Below are positions 9,291 to 16,559 of a stretch of DNA of 26,327 nucleotides, in pieces (positions within the stretch are counted from its first letter, which is position 1; each line of letters begins with the position of its first letter). The notes under the pieces were generated by a model that saw only the letters and a list, made by a program, of their open reading frames with translations, was not told where the DNA came from and did not search any database. The position numbers were made by a program, and so were the translations under genes. Source of the stretch: Spirogloea muscicola (taxonomy: Eukaryota; Streptophyta; Zygnematophyceae; Spirogloeales; Spirogloeaceae); the NCBI GenBank assembly GCA_009602725.1, contig WELB01000046.1, forward strand, positions 294,335 through 320,661, in the 5' to 3' direction.

Positions 9291-9447
9291 ATCGGATGCG
9301 CCTCTCTGTATCCCTGCAGCGGTCCATGGCCCACGCTCTGCATCTGCGAGCTGGCCGTGCTCTCGCTGCGGGCTCGGCTTTCGTCAGGGTGATAGCTTCC
9401 CGGCAGCTAGTCTGTCGGATCTGAGGCTCCTCCCTCGTACTTACTGA
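9291..9447 (+). pseudogene. LINE C-terminal relic, + strand, inverted relative to copy C
   Basis: It starts YRMRLSVSLQRSMAHALHLR, AGRALA, then shifts frame and ends SLSDLRLLPRTY-stop (TGA 9445-9447). It is very similar to the end of copy C, in opposite orientation. Its tail runs into the foldback at 9452-9759. Confidence 0.7.
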
Positions 9448-9451
9448 GTGA

Positions 9452-9759
9452 TCCATCCTCCCCCTGTTTTACCATAGCATCCTCAGGCCCCTTTGTAGCT
9501 GCTCGCCGCTCTTAGGCCCCTCTGAACCTTTGTGAATTCTTTTTGGGCTGGCTTTTCGCAGCCCTTTGCCCCCCTTGGGAGTGCCACTTCTTTCAGGTGG
9601 CGCTCCGCTCCACTCATTAAAGAAGTGGCACTCCCAATGGGGGCAAGGGCTGCGAAAAGCCAGCCCAAAAAGAATTCACAAAGGTTCAGAGGGGCCTAAG
9701 AGCGGTGAGCAGCTACGAAGGGGCCTGAGGATGCAATGGTAAAACAGGGGGAGGATGGA
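9452..9759. repeat. Foldback element, 142-bp arms, short loop
   Basis: Arms 9452-9593 and about 9618-9759 are near-perfect reverse complements with a loop of about 24 bp. Each carries TCCATCCTCCCCCTGTTTTA, GGCCCCTTTGTAGCTGCTC, AACCTTTGTGAATTC and the hairpin GGGCTGGCTTTTCGCAGCCC. The left arm is the tail of the + strand LINE end at 9291-9447. Across the right arm lies a minus-strand LINE fragment of a different part of the ORF. Confidence 0.85.
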
Positions 9760-9761
9760 GG

Positions 9762-10020
9762 CAACGAGCCGGTCGCCACCTCCACCACAGCCTGCTGCAA
9801 CAGGGGCCGCCCATCATAGAGGAAGCGCTGCGCCACCGACGTGGCGACCTGAGCCCAACTGCCGAGGAATGCTGGCCTGCAGATGCGAGCGAGCGAGCGG
9901 CAGCCGAGGCCACCATGGCGGGGGGGCAGAGAGGCCTGGTGCGTCGCAGCTGGCGAGTCGAGGAAGCCCGAGTGGCGGATGAGGGCCGCCACGCTCTCCA
10001 AGAGGGAGAGGCCAGCCCAG
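9762..10020 (-). pseudogene. LINE reverse-transcriptase end fragment
   Basis: A single minus frame reads ESVAALIRHSGFLDSP, PPRHGGLGCRSLARICRPAF, LGSWAQVATSVAQRFLYDGR, then PLLQQAVVEVATGSLP. The GGLG.RSLAR....AFLGSWA run is characteristic of the end of LINE/RTE-type reverse transcriptases in plants and algae. It is about 90% like 9028-9245 by eye, but without that copy's frameshifts. It is cut on both sides by tail repeats. Confidence 0.7.
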
Positions 10021-10350
10021 AAAAACAAAGTCCAAAGGGGCCAGGGAAAGCGCTAAAGCCCACACAAGAACCACAGTAGAGGGCGATGGCTGTGATTGGA
10101 GAAATGGCTCTCCCGATGGAGGCAAGGGCTTTGAGAAGCAGAAGAAGTGAGAGAAGTGCTCGCCCATAGAGAAGATGTTTCGTGTATTTAGAAGAGGGGG
10201 CAAAGCCAGCCCAAAAAGAATGGACAATGACCAAAGCCAAAGGAATAGAAGCCAGAAAAGGACTACACTACAGAGCACAAGACGATGCAGAGGGAAGCTC
10301 AGTACCCGCGAGTGAGCGACAGCAGGTCAGAGTAGCTCGCTGCAGGAAGT
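10021..10350 (-). repeat. Two hairpin tails and a LINE C-terminal stub
   Basis: 10021-10130 holds a tail (GGCCAGCCCAGAAAAACAAAG, GGGAAAGCGCTAAAGC) on the + strand. 10200-10350, read on minus, gives FPAASYSDLLSLTRGY-stop (TGA at about 10300), followed by a tail with CATTGTCCATTCTTTTTGGG. The same stub and tail recur inverted at 10608-10800. Confidence 0.55.
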
Positions 10351-10575
10351 GGCTCTCCCAATGGGGGCAAGGGCTGTGAGAGGAGGAAGGGCTCGCCCAT
10401 TGAGGAGAGGGGCTGGACAAGCCAGCCCTACAAAGAATGAACAGAGTACGAGTAGGGGGCCAGGGGAAGCGCTGAGGAAAGCAAGCACAAAACGAAGCAT
10501 AGCTGCTACGATCACTCAGTAACCCCTGCTAAGCAGCCGCAGATCAGAGAGGCTAGGCGCCTGGAAGGGGGTAAC
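10351..10575 (-). repeat. LINE tail with terminal codons
   Basis: Hairpin at about 10409-10427 (GGGCTGGACAAGCCAGCCC), then GGGGGCCAGGGGAAGCGCTG, GATCACTCAGTAACCCCTGC and terminal-codon remnants to about 10560. This is the same tail type as 290-415 and 18727-18892. Confidence 0.6.
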
Positions 10576-10607
10576 CCCCCTGCCCGGCAATTCTATTGCC
10601 CACGCCG

Positions 10608-10800
10608 TCCACAAGCAAGCAGGCCGTGCTATGGCTGCTGCCTCTGGGTCTCGGCGGAGTGCCTCTTTCCCTGCAGCGAGCTACTCTGACTTGATGTTGC
10701 TCACTTGCTGGTGCATCGTCTCGTGTTTGTAGTGTAGTCCTTTTTCGGCACCTTTTTCTTTGTTTTTGGACATTGTCCACTATTTTGAGCTGGCTTTGCT
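10608..10800 (+). pseudogene. LINE C-terminal stub and tail, + strand
   Basis: The + strand reads AAASGSRRSASFPAASYSDL then MLLT, followed by a decayed tail (GTTTGTAGTGTAGTCC, TTTTTGGACATTGTCC, GAGCTGGCTTTGCTAGCTC). It is the inverted partner of 10200-10350. Confidence 0.55.
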
Positions 10801-10839
10801 AGCTCTGTGACGACTCGCCACTATAGACAGGCAATTAGG

Positions 10840-11164
10840 CGGTCAAGTCCTTATTGGGTTCGGACGTAGGGGTTTAGGTGCAAGCCCCTACACCGCGGAA
10901 CACCTTGCGCCTCAGCGCACAGCGGAAGTCTCTCGCCCAGTGGCGCCGCCGTCAGGCGGCGTCTCCACCTCTTGGGCACCCGCCCGCAGCTAGCCTCCCA
11001 AGGGCCGGCCACGGACGTCTTGCAGCGAGCCGGCAGCGTCCTGACGGCGCGGGCTGCAGCAGCAGGCGCAGCAGCAGGGCTGCGCCGCTCTCGGGCTTCA
11101 CGGATCCGAACTGGTGCTCAGCTCTCAGCCCCCAGACTCCTAGTGCTCCCGGTGCCGCCCCCCC
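10840..11164. other. GC-rich island, no recognised gene
   Basis: GC-rich and open in two + frames (10878-11189 and 10972-11226), with Ala/Arg/Pro/Ser-rich readings that match nothing I know. It ends flush against a LINE tail at 11165. The frames run on into the tail, which argues against a real gene. Confidence 0.35.
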
Positions 11165-11343
11165 TCAGGAAGAAGGGCTCGCCCATTGAGAATATGGGCT
11201 GGAACAGCCAGCCCAAAAAAGAATGAACAGAGTACAAGAAGAGGGGGGGGGAAGCCAGGCGAAGCCCTAAGGCGAAGCAGCAGAAATGACAAGCACACAA
11301 GAAAAAACAAAGCAGCTACTAACCACTCAGTAACCCCTGCTAA
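11165..11343 (-). repeat. LINE tail with last codons
   Basis: GGGCTCGCCCATTGAG, hairpin GGGCTGGAACAGCCAGCCC at about 11199-11217, GAATGAACAGAGTAC, CAAAGCAGCTACTAACCACTC, AGTAACCCCTGCTAAGC. On the minus strand the terminal LSRGY-stop is present, and the LINE match stops there at a GC-rich island. Confidence 0.65.
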
Positions 11344-11439
11344 GCGGGCGCATGGGGTCGCTCCATGGTCCACCCCGCGGGGCGGGCCGGCATGCGGGCC
11401 CGTCCCGAGGGACAGGCCTGCCGAGGGGAAGGCCTCGAG

Positions 11440-11618
11440 GCGCCGGGGTGGACACCCCGCCACCGCGGCCCTCGTGTGCCGGGCGCCAGGCGGGCGCCAG
11501 GGTGGACACCGTGCCACCGCGGCCCCGTGCGCCGGGCGCCAGGGTGGACACCGTGCCACCGCGGTCCCCGTGCGCCGGGCGCCAGTGTGGACACCGCGCC
11601 ACCGAGGCCCCCGTGCGG
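11440..11618. repeat. 42-43 bp minisatellite (about 4 units)
   Basis: The unit is GCGCCAGGGTGGACACCGTG then CCACCGCGGCCCCGTGCGCCGG, repeated with a few substitutions and small length changes. Because 42 is a multiple of three, frames stay open on both strands (on minus a repeating 14-residue TGPRWHGVHPGARR pattern). I regard these as by-products of the repeat. Confidence 0.9.
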
Positions 11619-11989
11619 GACCACCTGGCCAGGTCAGGTCGGCCACGTGCCAATTAGGTGAGCGTAACCACCTGGGTTAACGCTATCAGCAAGTGGGAAC
11701 GTTACAAGCTCTCTCTTCTCTTTTGCTAGCCCCCCCTTCTCAGGGCGAGCACTTTTTTGTGAGAAGCCAGCCGGAAAGAATCGACAAAGGTTTGAAGGGG
11801 CCAAACTACGAAGGGGCCAGAAGCGTAATCTCAAAACTGGGGAAGGATTCATCACTCAATAGCAGTAGCTGTGATAGGCCAGCCCAGAAAGAAGAATGAC
11901 TAGAATTCGACAGGGCAAGGGCCCGGAGAAAGGGAGCTCTTCAAAGATTGCGGTCACTGATAAGTACGGAAAGAGTTTGCTCGCCCTTA

Positions 11990-12205
11990 GAGAAGAGGGG
12001 CTGGGAAAGGCCAGCCAGAAAGATAAGTAAAGGGAGTCGGGGGCTGTGAAAAATCAGCCCAGATGGAAAGGGCCGAAGGAGCGACTCTTCCAGTAGAGGG
12101 CGATGGCTGTGCTTGCCCAGCCCAGAAAAAGAATGAACGGGAAAAGGAAAAAGCTCTTCCGATACAAGGAAATGGCCAGCCCAAAGGAATGTACAATGTA
12201 AGGTG
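11990..12205 (+). repeat. Array of four hairpin tail units
   Basis: Successive units carry GGGGCTGGGAAAGGCCAGCC (11997-12016), GGGGGCTGTGAAAAATCAGC (12039-12058), a unit with GACTCTTCCAGTAGAGGGCG and GGCTGTGCTTGCCCAGCCC (12083-12123), and GGAAATGGCCAGCCCAAAGG (12169-12188). A mirror-image array on the other strand lies at 18050-18245. Confidence 0.65.
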
Positions 12206-12424
12206 GCGGGGGTACAAAGGAAGCCAGCCGGCTGCACACAGTCGGAATGATGATGAGCATGCTGATGGCAATCAGGGGACAAACGATTTGGTCGGTAAGA
12301 GGCCAACCCGAATCGAATCGATGATGGGGTTGCTTTCACACGCACCAGGCAGGGCAGATACTGGGCCGCTCAGGGCACCTGGCAGCACCACTCCTCTGTA
12401 GCTGGCTTCTGTAGCCGCTCTTGT

Positions 12425-12582
12425 AACATCAAAGAAAGGGCTCGCCCATTGAGGATATGGGCTGGAACAGCCAGCCCAAGAAAAAGAATGAACACAATTC
12501 AAGAAGGGGGCTAATCGAAGCACTTAGGTGAAGCACTAAGAAAGACAAGCACACAAGAAGAAACAAAGCAGCTACTAATCAC
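12425..12582 (-). repeat. 3' tail of LINE copy D
   Basis: GGGCTCGCCCATTGAG, hairpin GGGCTGGAACAGCCAGCCC, AAGCACTTAGGTGAAGCAC, GCAGCTACTAATCACTCAG. It is contiguous with the stop codon of copy D at 12583 and has no facing inverted arm, so here the tail is a single copy. Confidence 0.7.
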
Positions 12583-13242
12583 TCAGTAACCCCTGCTAAG
12601 CAGTCGCAGGTCAGAGAGACTATGCTCCTGGAAGTATGTCCCCTGGCCAGAGCCAGAGGCAGCAGCGAGGGCTCGGCCGGCACGCAGGTGCAGCGCACGG
12701 GCCATTGACATCTGCAGCGAGACGGCCAGGCCCATGCGGTACACCTGGGCGAGCGACCCAGCTGCAGGGAAGTCCACCGGCTCCCCATGGAAGCGGCGGG
12801 CGACGGCGTGACGGGCAAGCTGGTGGAGCAGTTCGAGCCACCGGGCACCCAACGCCCCGTGTGTGTCGATGGCCAGCGGGAAGAACTCGTCACCTGGCGG
12901 ATGGTCTGCGTACTTGAGTTCTTTGGCACGAGCGGCGCAGGCGACCGCATACCCAGGCTTGGTTGCACACTGGGCTGGGTGGGATCGGTCGAATGCGTCG
13001 GTAGTCACCACGTCCAGGAGGAGACGTGGCCCGCCGACCTGTGGGGTGGCCACCAGGTCCACACGACGGGCGTGGAGACCGTCGGCCCTATCCTGGAGCG
13101 GCATGATCCCAGAGTGCTCCGCTGCCACAGAGAAGCCAGCCTCCACCAGGATGCCGTGCATTGCGTCCCGGAGGCGATTATGGGCCGCTGTCCGCTCTCC
13201 GCCGTGCGATCTTGTAATATCAGCAGCCGCAGTCTTCGACAC
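12583..13242 (-). CDS. LINE ORF C-terminal fragment, copy D (open, 5'-truncated)
   Basis: This open frame of about 219 codons is the best preserved copy of the C-terminal domain. It has GGERTAAHNRLRDAMHGILV, EAGFSVAAEHSGIMPLQ, RADGLHARRVDLVATPQVGG, PRLLLDVVTTDAFDRS, KYADHPPGDEFFPLAIDTHG, ALGARWLELLHQLARHAVAR, GSLAQVYRMGLAVSLQ and LSLSDLRLLSRGY-like terminal residues (HSLSDLRLLSRGY). The Cys/His cluster and the reverse transcriptase that precede it in copy C are lost near 13230, so the start Met is accidental. In the full element this domain would act after the RT in target-site or RNA handling; the nuclease-like reading is inference. It is unlikely to be expressed as such. Confidence 0.7.
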   Translation of the reverse strand: MSKTAAADITRSHGGERTAAHNRLRDAMHGILVEAGFSVAAEHSGIMPLQDRADGLHARRVDLVATPQVGGPRLLLDVVTTDAFDRSHPAQCATKPGYAVACAARAKELKYADHPPGDEFFPLAIDTHGALGARWLELLHQLARHAVARRFHGEPVDFPAAGSLAQVYRMGLAVSLQMSMARALHLRAGRALAAASGSGQGTYFQEHSLSDLRLLSRGY

Positions 13243-13290
13243 AGATGAGCAATTCCAAAGCGATTATGGCCCCTTTGTAATTTGGTTTTT

Positions 13291-13325
13291 AGGCAGCCGC
13301 AAGTCATATAGACTAGCAGTCTCCT
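13291..13325 (-). pseudogene. LINE terminal codons, fragment
   Basis: The minus strand reads TASLYDLRLPKNQ, a decayed SLSDLRLLTRNY. The GGCCCCTTTGTAATTTGG to its left is tail-like. Confidence 0.45.
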
Positions 13326-13497
13326 TCCCCTTCCCCTTCGTTTGTTTCAAATACACGAATCCCTTCCCCTGTAGTTTCTCGAATGGCTGTGCCGTTTGTG
13401 TGCCCTTCGGCCCTTTGTCCTTTCTTCCTTTCTTGCTCGGTTGGGTTAGCAAGGCCCTCGCATTCTTGGCAGAGCTCAATTTTTCTGCTTGGAAGAA

Positions 13498-13562
13498 GAG
13501 AGAAGGCGCGCGGGGCGCATGAATTGAAAGGGAGGCCAATTCAAGCCAATACATTGTTCAGG
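13498..13562 (+). repeat. Type-2 tail unit (family with GCGCGCGGGGCGCATGAA)
   Basis: GAGAGAAGGCGCGCGGGGCG, CATGAATTGAAAGGGAGGCC, AATTCAAGCCAATACATTG, TTCAGG. It is near-identical to 19320-19385 and reversed at 1904-1945, 5208-5255 and 18545-18592. It matches the tail of LINE subfamily 2. Confidence 0.75.
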
Positions 13563-13721
13563 CAGAGTCGAGAAGAAGAGAGATTCTTCCAGTAGAGAGC
13601 GATGGCCCAGAAAGAATGAGCAAGGCCCAAAAGAGAAACAGCAAATTCAATGTAGACAGTGGCTGTGGGAGGTCAGCCCAAAGTAATGTACATGTCCGTA
13701 AGGGCCGGACGGCCCAACGAA

Positions 13722-13775
13722 GAAAGGGCTCGCCCATTGAGGAGGGGCTGGACAAGCCAGCCCTAAAAAGACGAG
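13722..13775 (-). repeat. Hairpin tail unit
   Basis: AGAAAGGGCTCGCCCATTGA and hairpin GGGCTGGACAAGCCAGCCC at 13744-13762. It precedes the LINE relic that hosts the two MITEs. Confidence 0.6.
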
Positions 13776-13842
13776 CAGGAAACTAGTTTACAGGACGTCA
13801 GCAAGTGGGCGCTCAATCGTCAGCAAGTGCATATCAGAATAA

Positions 13843-14272
13843 GGGCCTGTTTACACTTGGTCAGGTCGTCGCGTCGAGGGGTCCGTGTCGCGCGGTGTAT
13901 GGAACGAACGGCACAACCTTGCGCGCCCGGTCGCGGTCACCCGCCACGGCGGCGCCACATCGGACGCTGACCAGGACGCCTTTTGCCCCCGTTAAGGAGG
14001 AAACGGCGCCGCGTGCCACGAGCGAGGTCATCTTCGGGCCCTCCTCCCGAGGAGGGCCCAGTTTTGACCAACCCCCCCCCTCCCCCGTCCACCCCCTTCG
14101 AACCCCGCCCGGCCTGCCCCGGAAACGGACAGCTGGCACTCCCCTTCCAAATGCACGAGAATGCAGATATGGTACCACTCGTGCAGGCTGCCGTCGGCCT
14201 CCGTGGCCGTGACCCACCCCTGACTAGGCGGTCAAGATGACCGTGACCGTTCGTCCAGGTGTAAACAGGCCC
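13843..14272. mobile_element. MITE 1 (430 bp, terminal inverted repeats)
   Basis: Terminal repeats GGGCCTGTTTACACTTGG (13843-13860) and its reverse complement with one mismatch (14255-14272). Flanks are TAA and TTA, compatible with a degraded 3-bp TWA duplication as in PIF/Harbinger elements, though not proven. The interior is GC-rich with a hairpin at about 14026-14069 (GGTCATCTTCGGGCCCTCC against GGAGGGCCCAGTTTTGACC). No coding capacity is recognised, although frames stay open by composition. It sits between pieces of a LINE C-terminal relic. Confidence 0.8.
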
Positions 14273-14425
14273 TTATTAAGTGGAGGGCGGAAAAGCGTCG
14301 CTCTGACGATACCCGGAGGCAGCATCGCTCTGCGATACCCGGAGGCAGCAGTCAATGCGCGACTTGCACGCAAATCGACGGCAAATGCTAAGGTGCCGCT
14401 GCAGGGAGAATGCAAGGCGCATTCT

Positions 14426-14881
14426 GGGCCTATTTCCACCGGGTCGATCGGTCACGCCTAGGGGTACGTGTCGCGCGGTGAATGGAACGACCGGATGCAC
14501 GACTTTGCTCGCCCGGTCGAGGTCACCCGCCACGGAGGCGCCACATTGTACGCTGACTAGGACGCCTGGCGCGTACTTCCGTTAAGGAGGAAGTACGCGC
14601 CGTTTGCACATCTGGCGCCGACTAGAACGCTTTCTGCCCCCGTTAAGGAGGAAACGGCGCCGTGTGCCACGAGGGAGGTCAAGATCGGGCCCTCCTCCCG
14701 AGGAGAGAAGGCGGTGCGCATGAAATCAGAGCGAGGCCAATTCAAGCCGAGGGCCCGATCTTGACCACCCCCCCCCTCCTCCGTTCCGCAAGTGCAGGCG
14801 CTCTCGGCCACAGTGGCCGTGACCCCCCCTGACCCGCTGGTCAGCAAGTGCGTGACCGACCGACCCGGTGTAAATGGGCCC
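14426..14881. mobile_element. MITE 2 (456 bp), related to MITE 1, with 3-bp target duplication
   Basis: 32-bp terminal inverted repeats (GGGCCTATTTCCACCGGGTC on the left, GGGCCCATTTACACCGGGTC read from the right, 29/32 matching overall), flanked by TCT on both sides (14423-14425 and 14882-14884). The interior parallels MITE 1 (GGTCACCCGCCACGG.GGCGC, CCGTTAAGGAGGAAACGGCG). The hairpin arms GGTCAAGATCGGGCCCTC and GAGGGCCCGATCTTGACC (14677-14694, 14749-14766) are interrupted by about 45 bp of type-2 LINE tail. Confidence 0.85.
14704..14748 (-). repeat. Type-2 tail unit inserted in the MITE 2 hairpin
   Basis: GAGAAGGCGGTGCGCATGAA, ATCAGAGCGAGGCCAATTC matches the repeat at 13498-13562 and 19320-19385, but here it is only about 45 bp long. 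MITE 1 lacks it. CCGAGG occurs at both ends of the insert and could be a target duplication. Confidence 0.6.
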
Positions 14882-15167
14882 TCTGTACACTTGAGCAAGC
14901 GACCCGACGGGCTGGCTTCTCACAGAAGAAGTGCGCCCATAGCCCATCGTATGTTCTAGCCTCTCACAGCCACCTCTCACAGCCCCTCTTTCTCTAAGGG
15001 CGAGCCTTCCTCTTCACAGCTGGTCAGCAAGTGCGTGACCGACCGACCCGGTGTAAATAGGCCCTCTGTACACTTGAGCAAGCGACCCGACGGGCTGGCT
15101 TCTCGCAGAAGAAGTGCGCCCATAGCCCATCGTATGTTCTAGCCTCTCACAGCCACCTCTCACAGCC
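14836..15167. repeat. Direct duplication (149 bp, 34-bp spacer)
   Basis: 14836-14984 and 15019-15167 are the same apart from about two substitutions (offset 183). Each has the right end of MITE 2, the GSLAQVYR LINE piece, GACGGGCTGGCTTCTC and TCTCACAGCCACCTCTCACA. The MITE end in the second copy is therefore a passenger, not an insertion. Confidence 0.9.
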
Positions 15168-15334
15168 ACCAGACGCTTCGGGGAAAGACGGAAGCGCGGC
15201 CAGATCGGAAGCGCTGTTCTCTTTTGCAAGAGCCACTTCTCTCGACGGCATTGAAGCCGGGCTGCTCGCTCCCAAAAGGGCCAGCCCCCACCCAAATGGG
15301 CGAATGACGAGTGGATGGACAAGGTCAATAAATC

Positions 15335-15500
15335 AAGGCAGTGGCTTTGCGACCGCGGCGCTGCGCGCCGAGCCGTGGCGCCCGCACGTCGCGCCGCGAC
15401 TTACGGCCACGGGCCGGTGCACGTTCCACGACGTGCCACGTGTTTGTCCGCTCTGCCGCTCCGCGCGGCGCGGATGGGTGGGCCCCACAACATCCACGAA
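15335..15500. other. GC-rich island
   Basis: GC-rich block with GACGTGCCACGTGTTTGTCC and GGGTGGGCCCCACAACATCC, resembling plant promoter elements (ACGTG core, GTGGGCCCCAC TCP-like site). No gene follows that I can recognise. Confidence 0.35.
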
Positions 15501-15559
15501 CTCGGCAACGTCTTAAAACAGGGCGAGCATGTTGACCCCTCGAGACTGTTGATTTACGG

Positions 15560-16330
15560 ATATTTGAATATCAGGGTGCTAAGTACCGGAGTGTGCGGCC
15601 AGGAATGGTGACGAGAATAGGGAGAATGCCAACATACTGCAGAAGCTTTCAAAGATGAGTGGAGGTCAGATTGGTTCTTCTCTAATTCGTAATTCGTGAT
15701 AGCTCGTTGACGCGATCCGGAGGGGAGACGTGGTCGCTTGTACACGTCCGCATGCAACTGCTCGGCGCGCTTGGGGCTTGGCCGGCAAGGGTCCGAAACG
15801 AGAGTCACTTCCAGGTAGGCGGCGCTGGCTGTAATTGGCCAGCCGAGACCGTGATTGACGGCAAGGGGTTCTTTCTGAGCGCACCTCTGGTTGACGGAGG
15901 CTCAGCCGACCGTCCATCAGACAAGTTCGCTAAACCGACTCAGTAAATCTATATATAGGGCAGATGGAGAGAGTAATTAAAGAATGTGGTTCTGCCCCCA
16001 GTCCCGGATCTCCTTTCCTTGATTTTGGGCTGAAATTCCATAGGCATTCCTCCATCAAAACAGGGAGCTATATGAGCTTCAGAAGCTTCTCTCCTGCTGA
16101 CTAGGGGGTGACTGAGCGGCCAATCTTTGGATCTCCTTGATTACCTGCATCCTGCTATTGTGGACTTTGTCATTCTCTTCTGTGTTTGGCCCTTTGCAGC
16201 CCTCGCACCCTAGAAAGAGCTTCTACGTCTCCTGCAAGTCTCAGTACAAGCCAGCAGGAGGTGGTGCTTCAGAACGAAGGCAAGGCGTAAACGGGAGAAT
16301 TTGCAATGGCGACGGCCAGTACACAGAAGA
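15560..16330. other. Stretch without recognised gene
   Basis: Lower-GC sequence with one hairpin-tail-like remnant (GGCTGTAATTGGCCAGCCG at 15827-15845) and a TATATATAGG at 15949-15958. Short open frames only. Confidence 0.3.
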
Positions 16331-16332
16331 TT

Positions 16333-16559
16333 AAGAGCTCACAATGCGGCACTAATTGCCCCCCTTCAAGCATACAATGTTGTGCACATTCTCAATGTGC
16401 TGGCCGCTCAGTCACCCCTGGTTAGCAGGAGGGGCCGAGGGCTGTCGAGGGCCAGCCCACAGAAGAATGACAGAGAATAAGAGCTCACAAGGCGGCACTA
16501 GTTGCCCCCCTTCAAGCATACAATGCTGTGCACATCCTCATTGGGCTGGCCGCTCACAT
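16333..16559. repeat. Direct duplication (about 80 bp, offset 146)
   Basis: 16333-16413 and 16479-16559 share AAGAGCTCACAA.GCGGCAC, TTGCCCCCCTTCAAGCATAC, TGTGCACATTCTCA and GCTGGCCGCTCA with a handful of differences. A hairpin unit (GGGCTGTCGAGGGCCAGCCC, 16439-16458) lies between them. Confidence 0.8.

Larger units (their letters stand above)
13811..14912 (-). pseudogene. LINE C-terminal relic split by MITEs 1 and 2
   Basis: Three pieces line up on the minus strand once the MITEs are removed: 14885-14912 (GSLAQVYR), 14278-14425 (MRLAFSLQRHL, in shifted frames ASRALTAASGYR) and 13811-13839 (SDMHLLTIE). They follow the order of copy D without gaps at the MITE joints. A local duplication of CGATACCCGGAGGCAGCA lies at 14317-14350. 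Confidence 0.7.

Noticed and set aside
8138-9343. A 401-codon minus-strand open frame, the longest in the window
   Set aside because: It runs out of frame with the recognisable LINE protein (ADGLHTRRVDLVA and so on, 8244-8897) and is Arg/Ser/Pro-rich because of GC content; it is a shadow frame.
13805-14217. Open frames on both strands through MITE 1
   Set aside because: They run from terminal repeat to terminal repeat, have no motif, and are explained by GC-rich composition.
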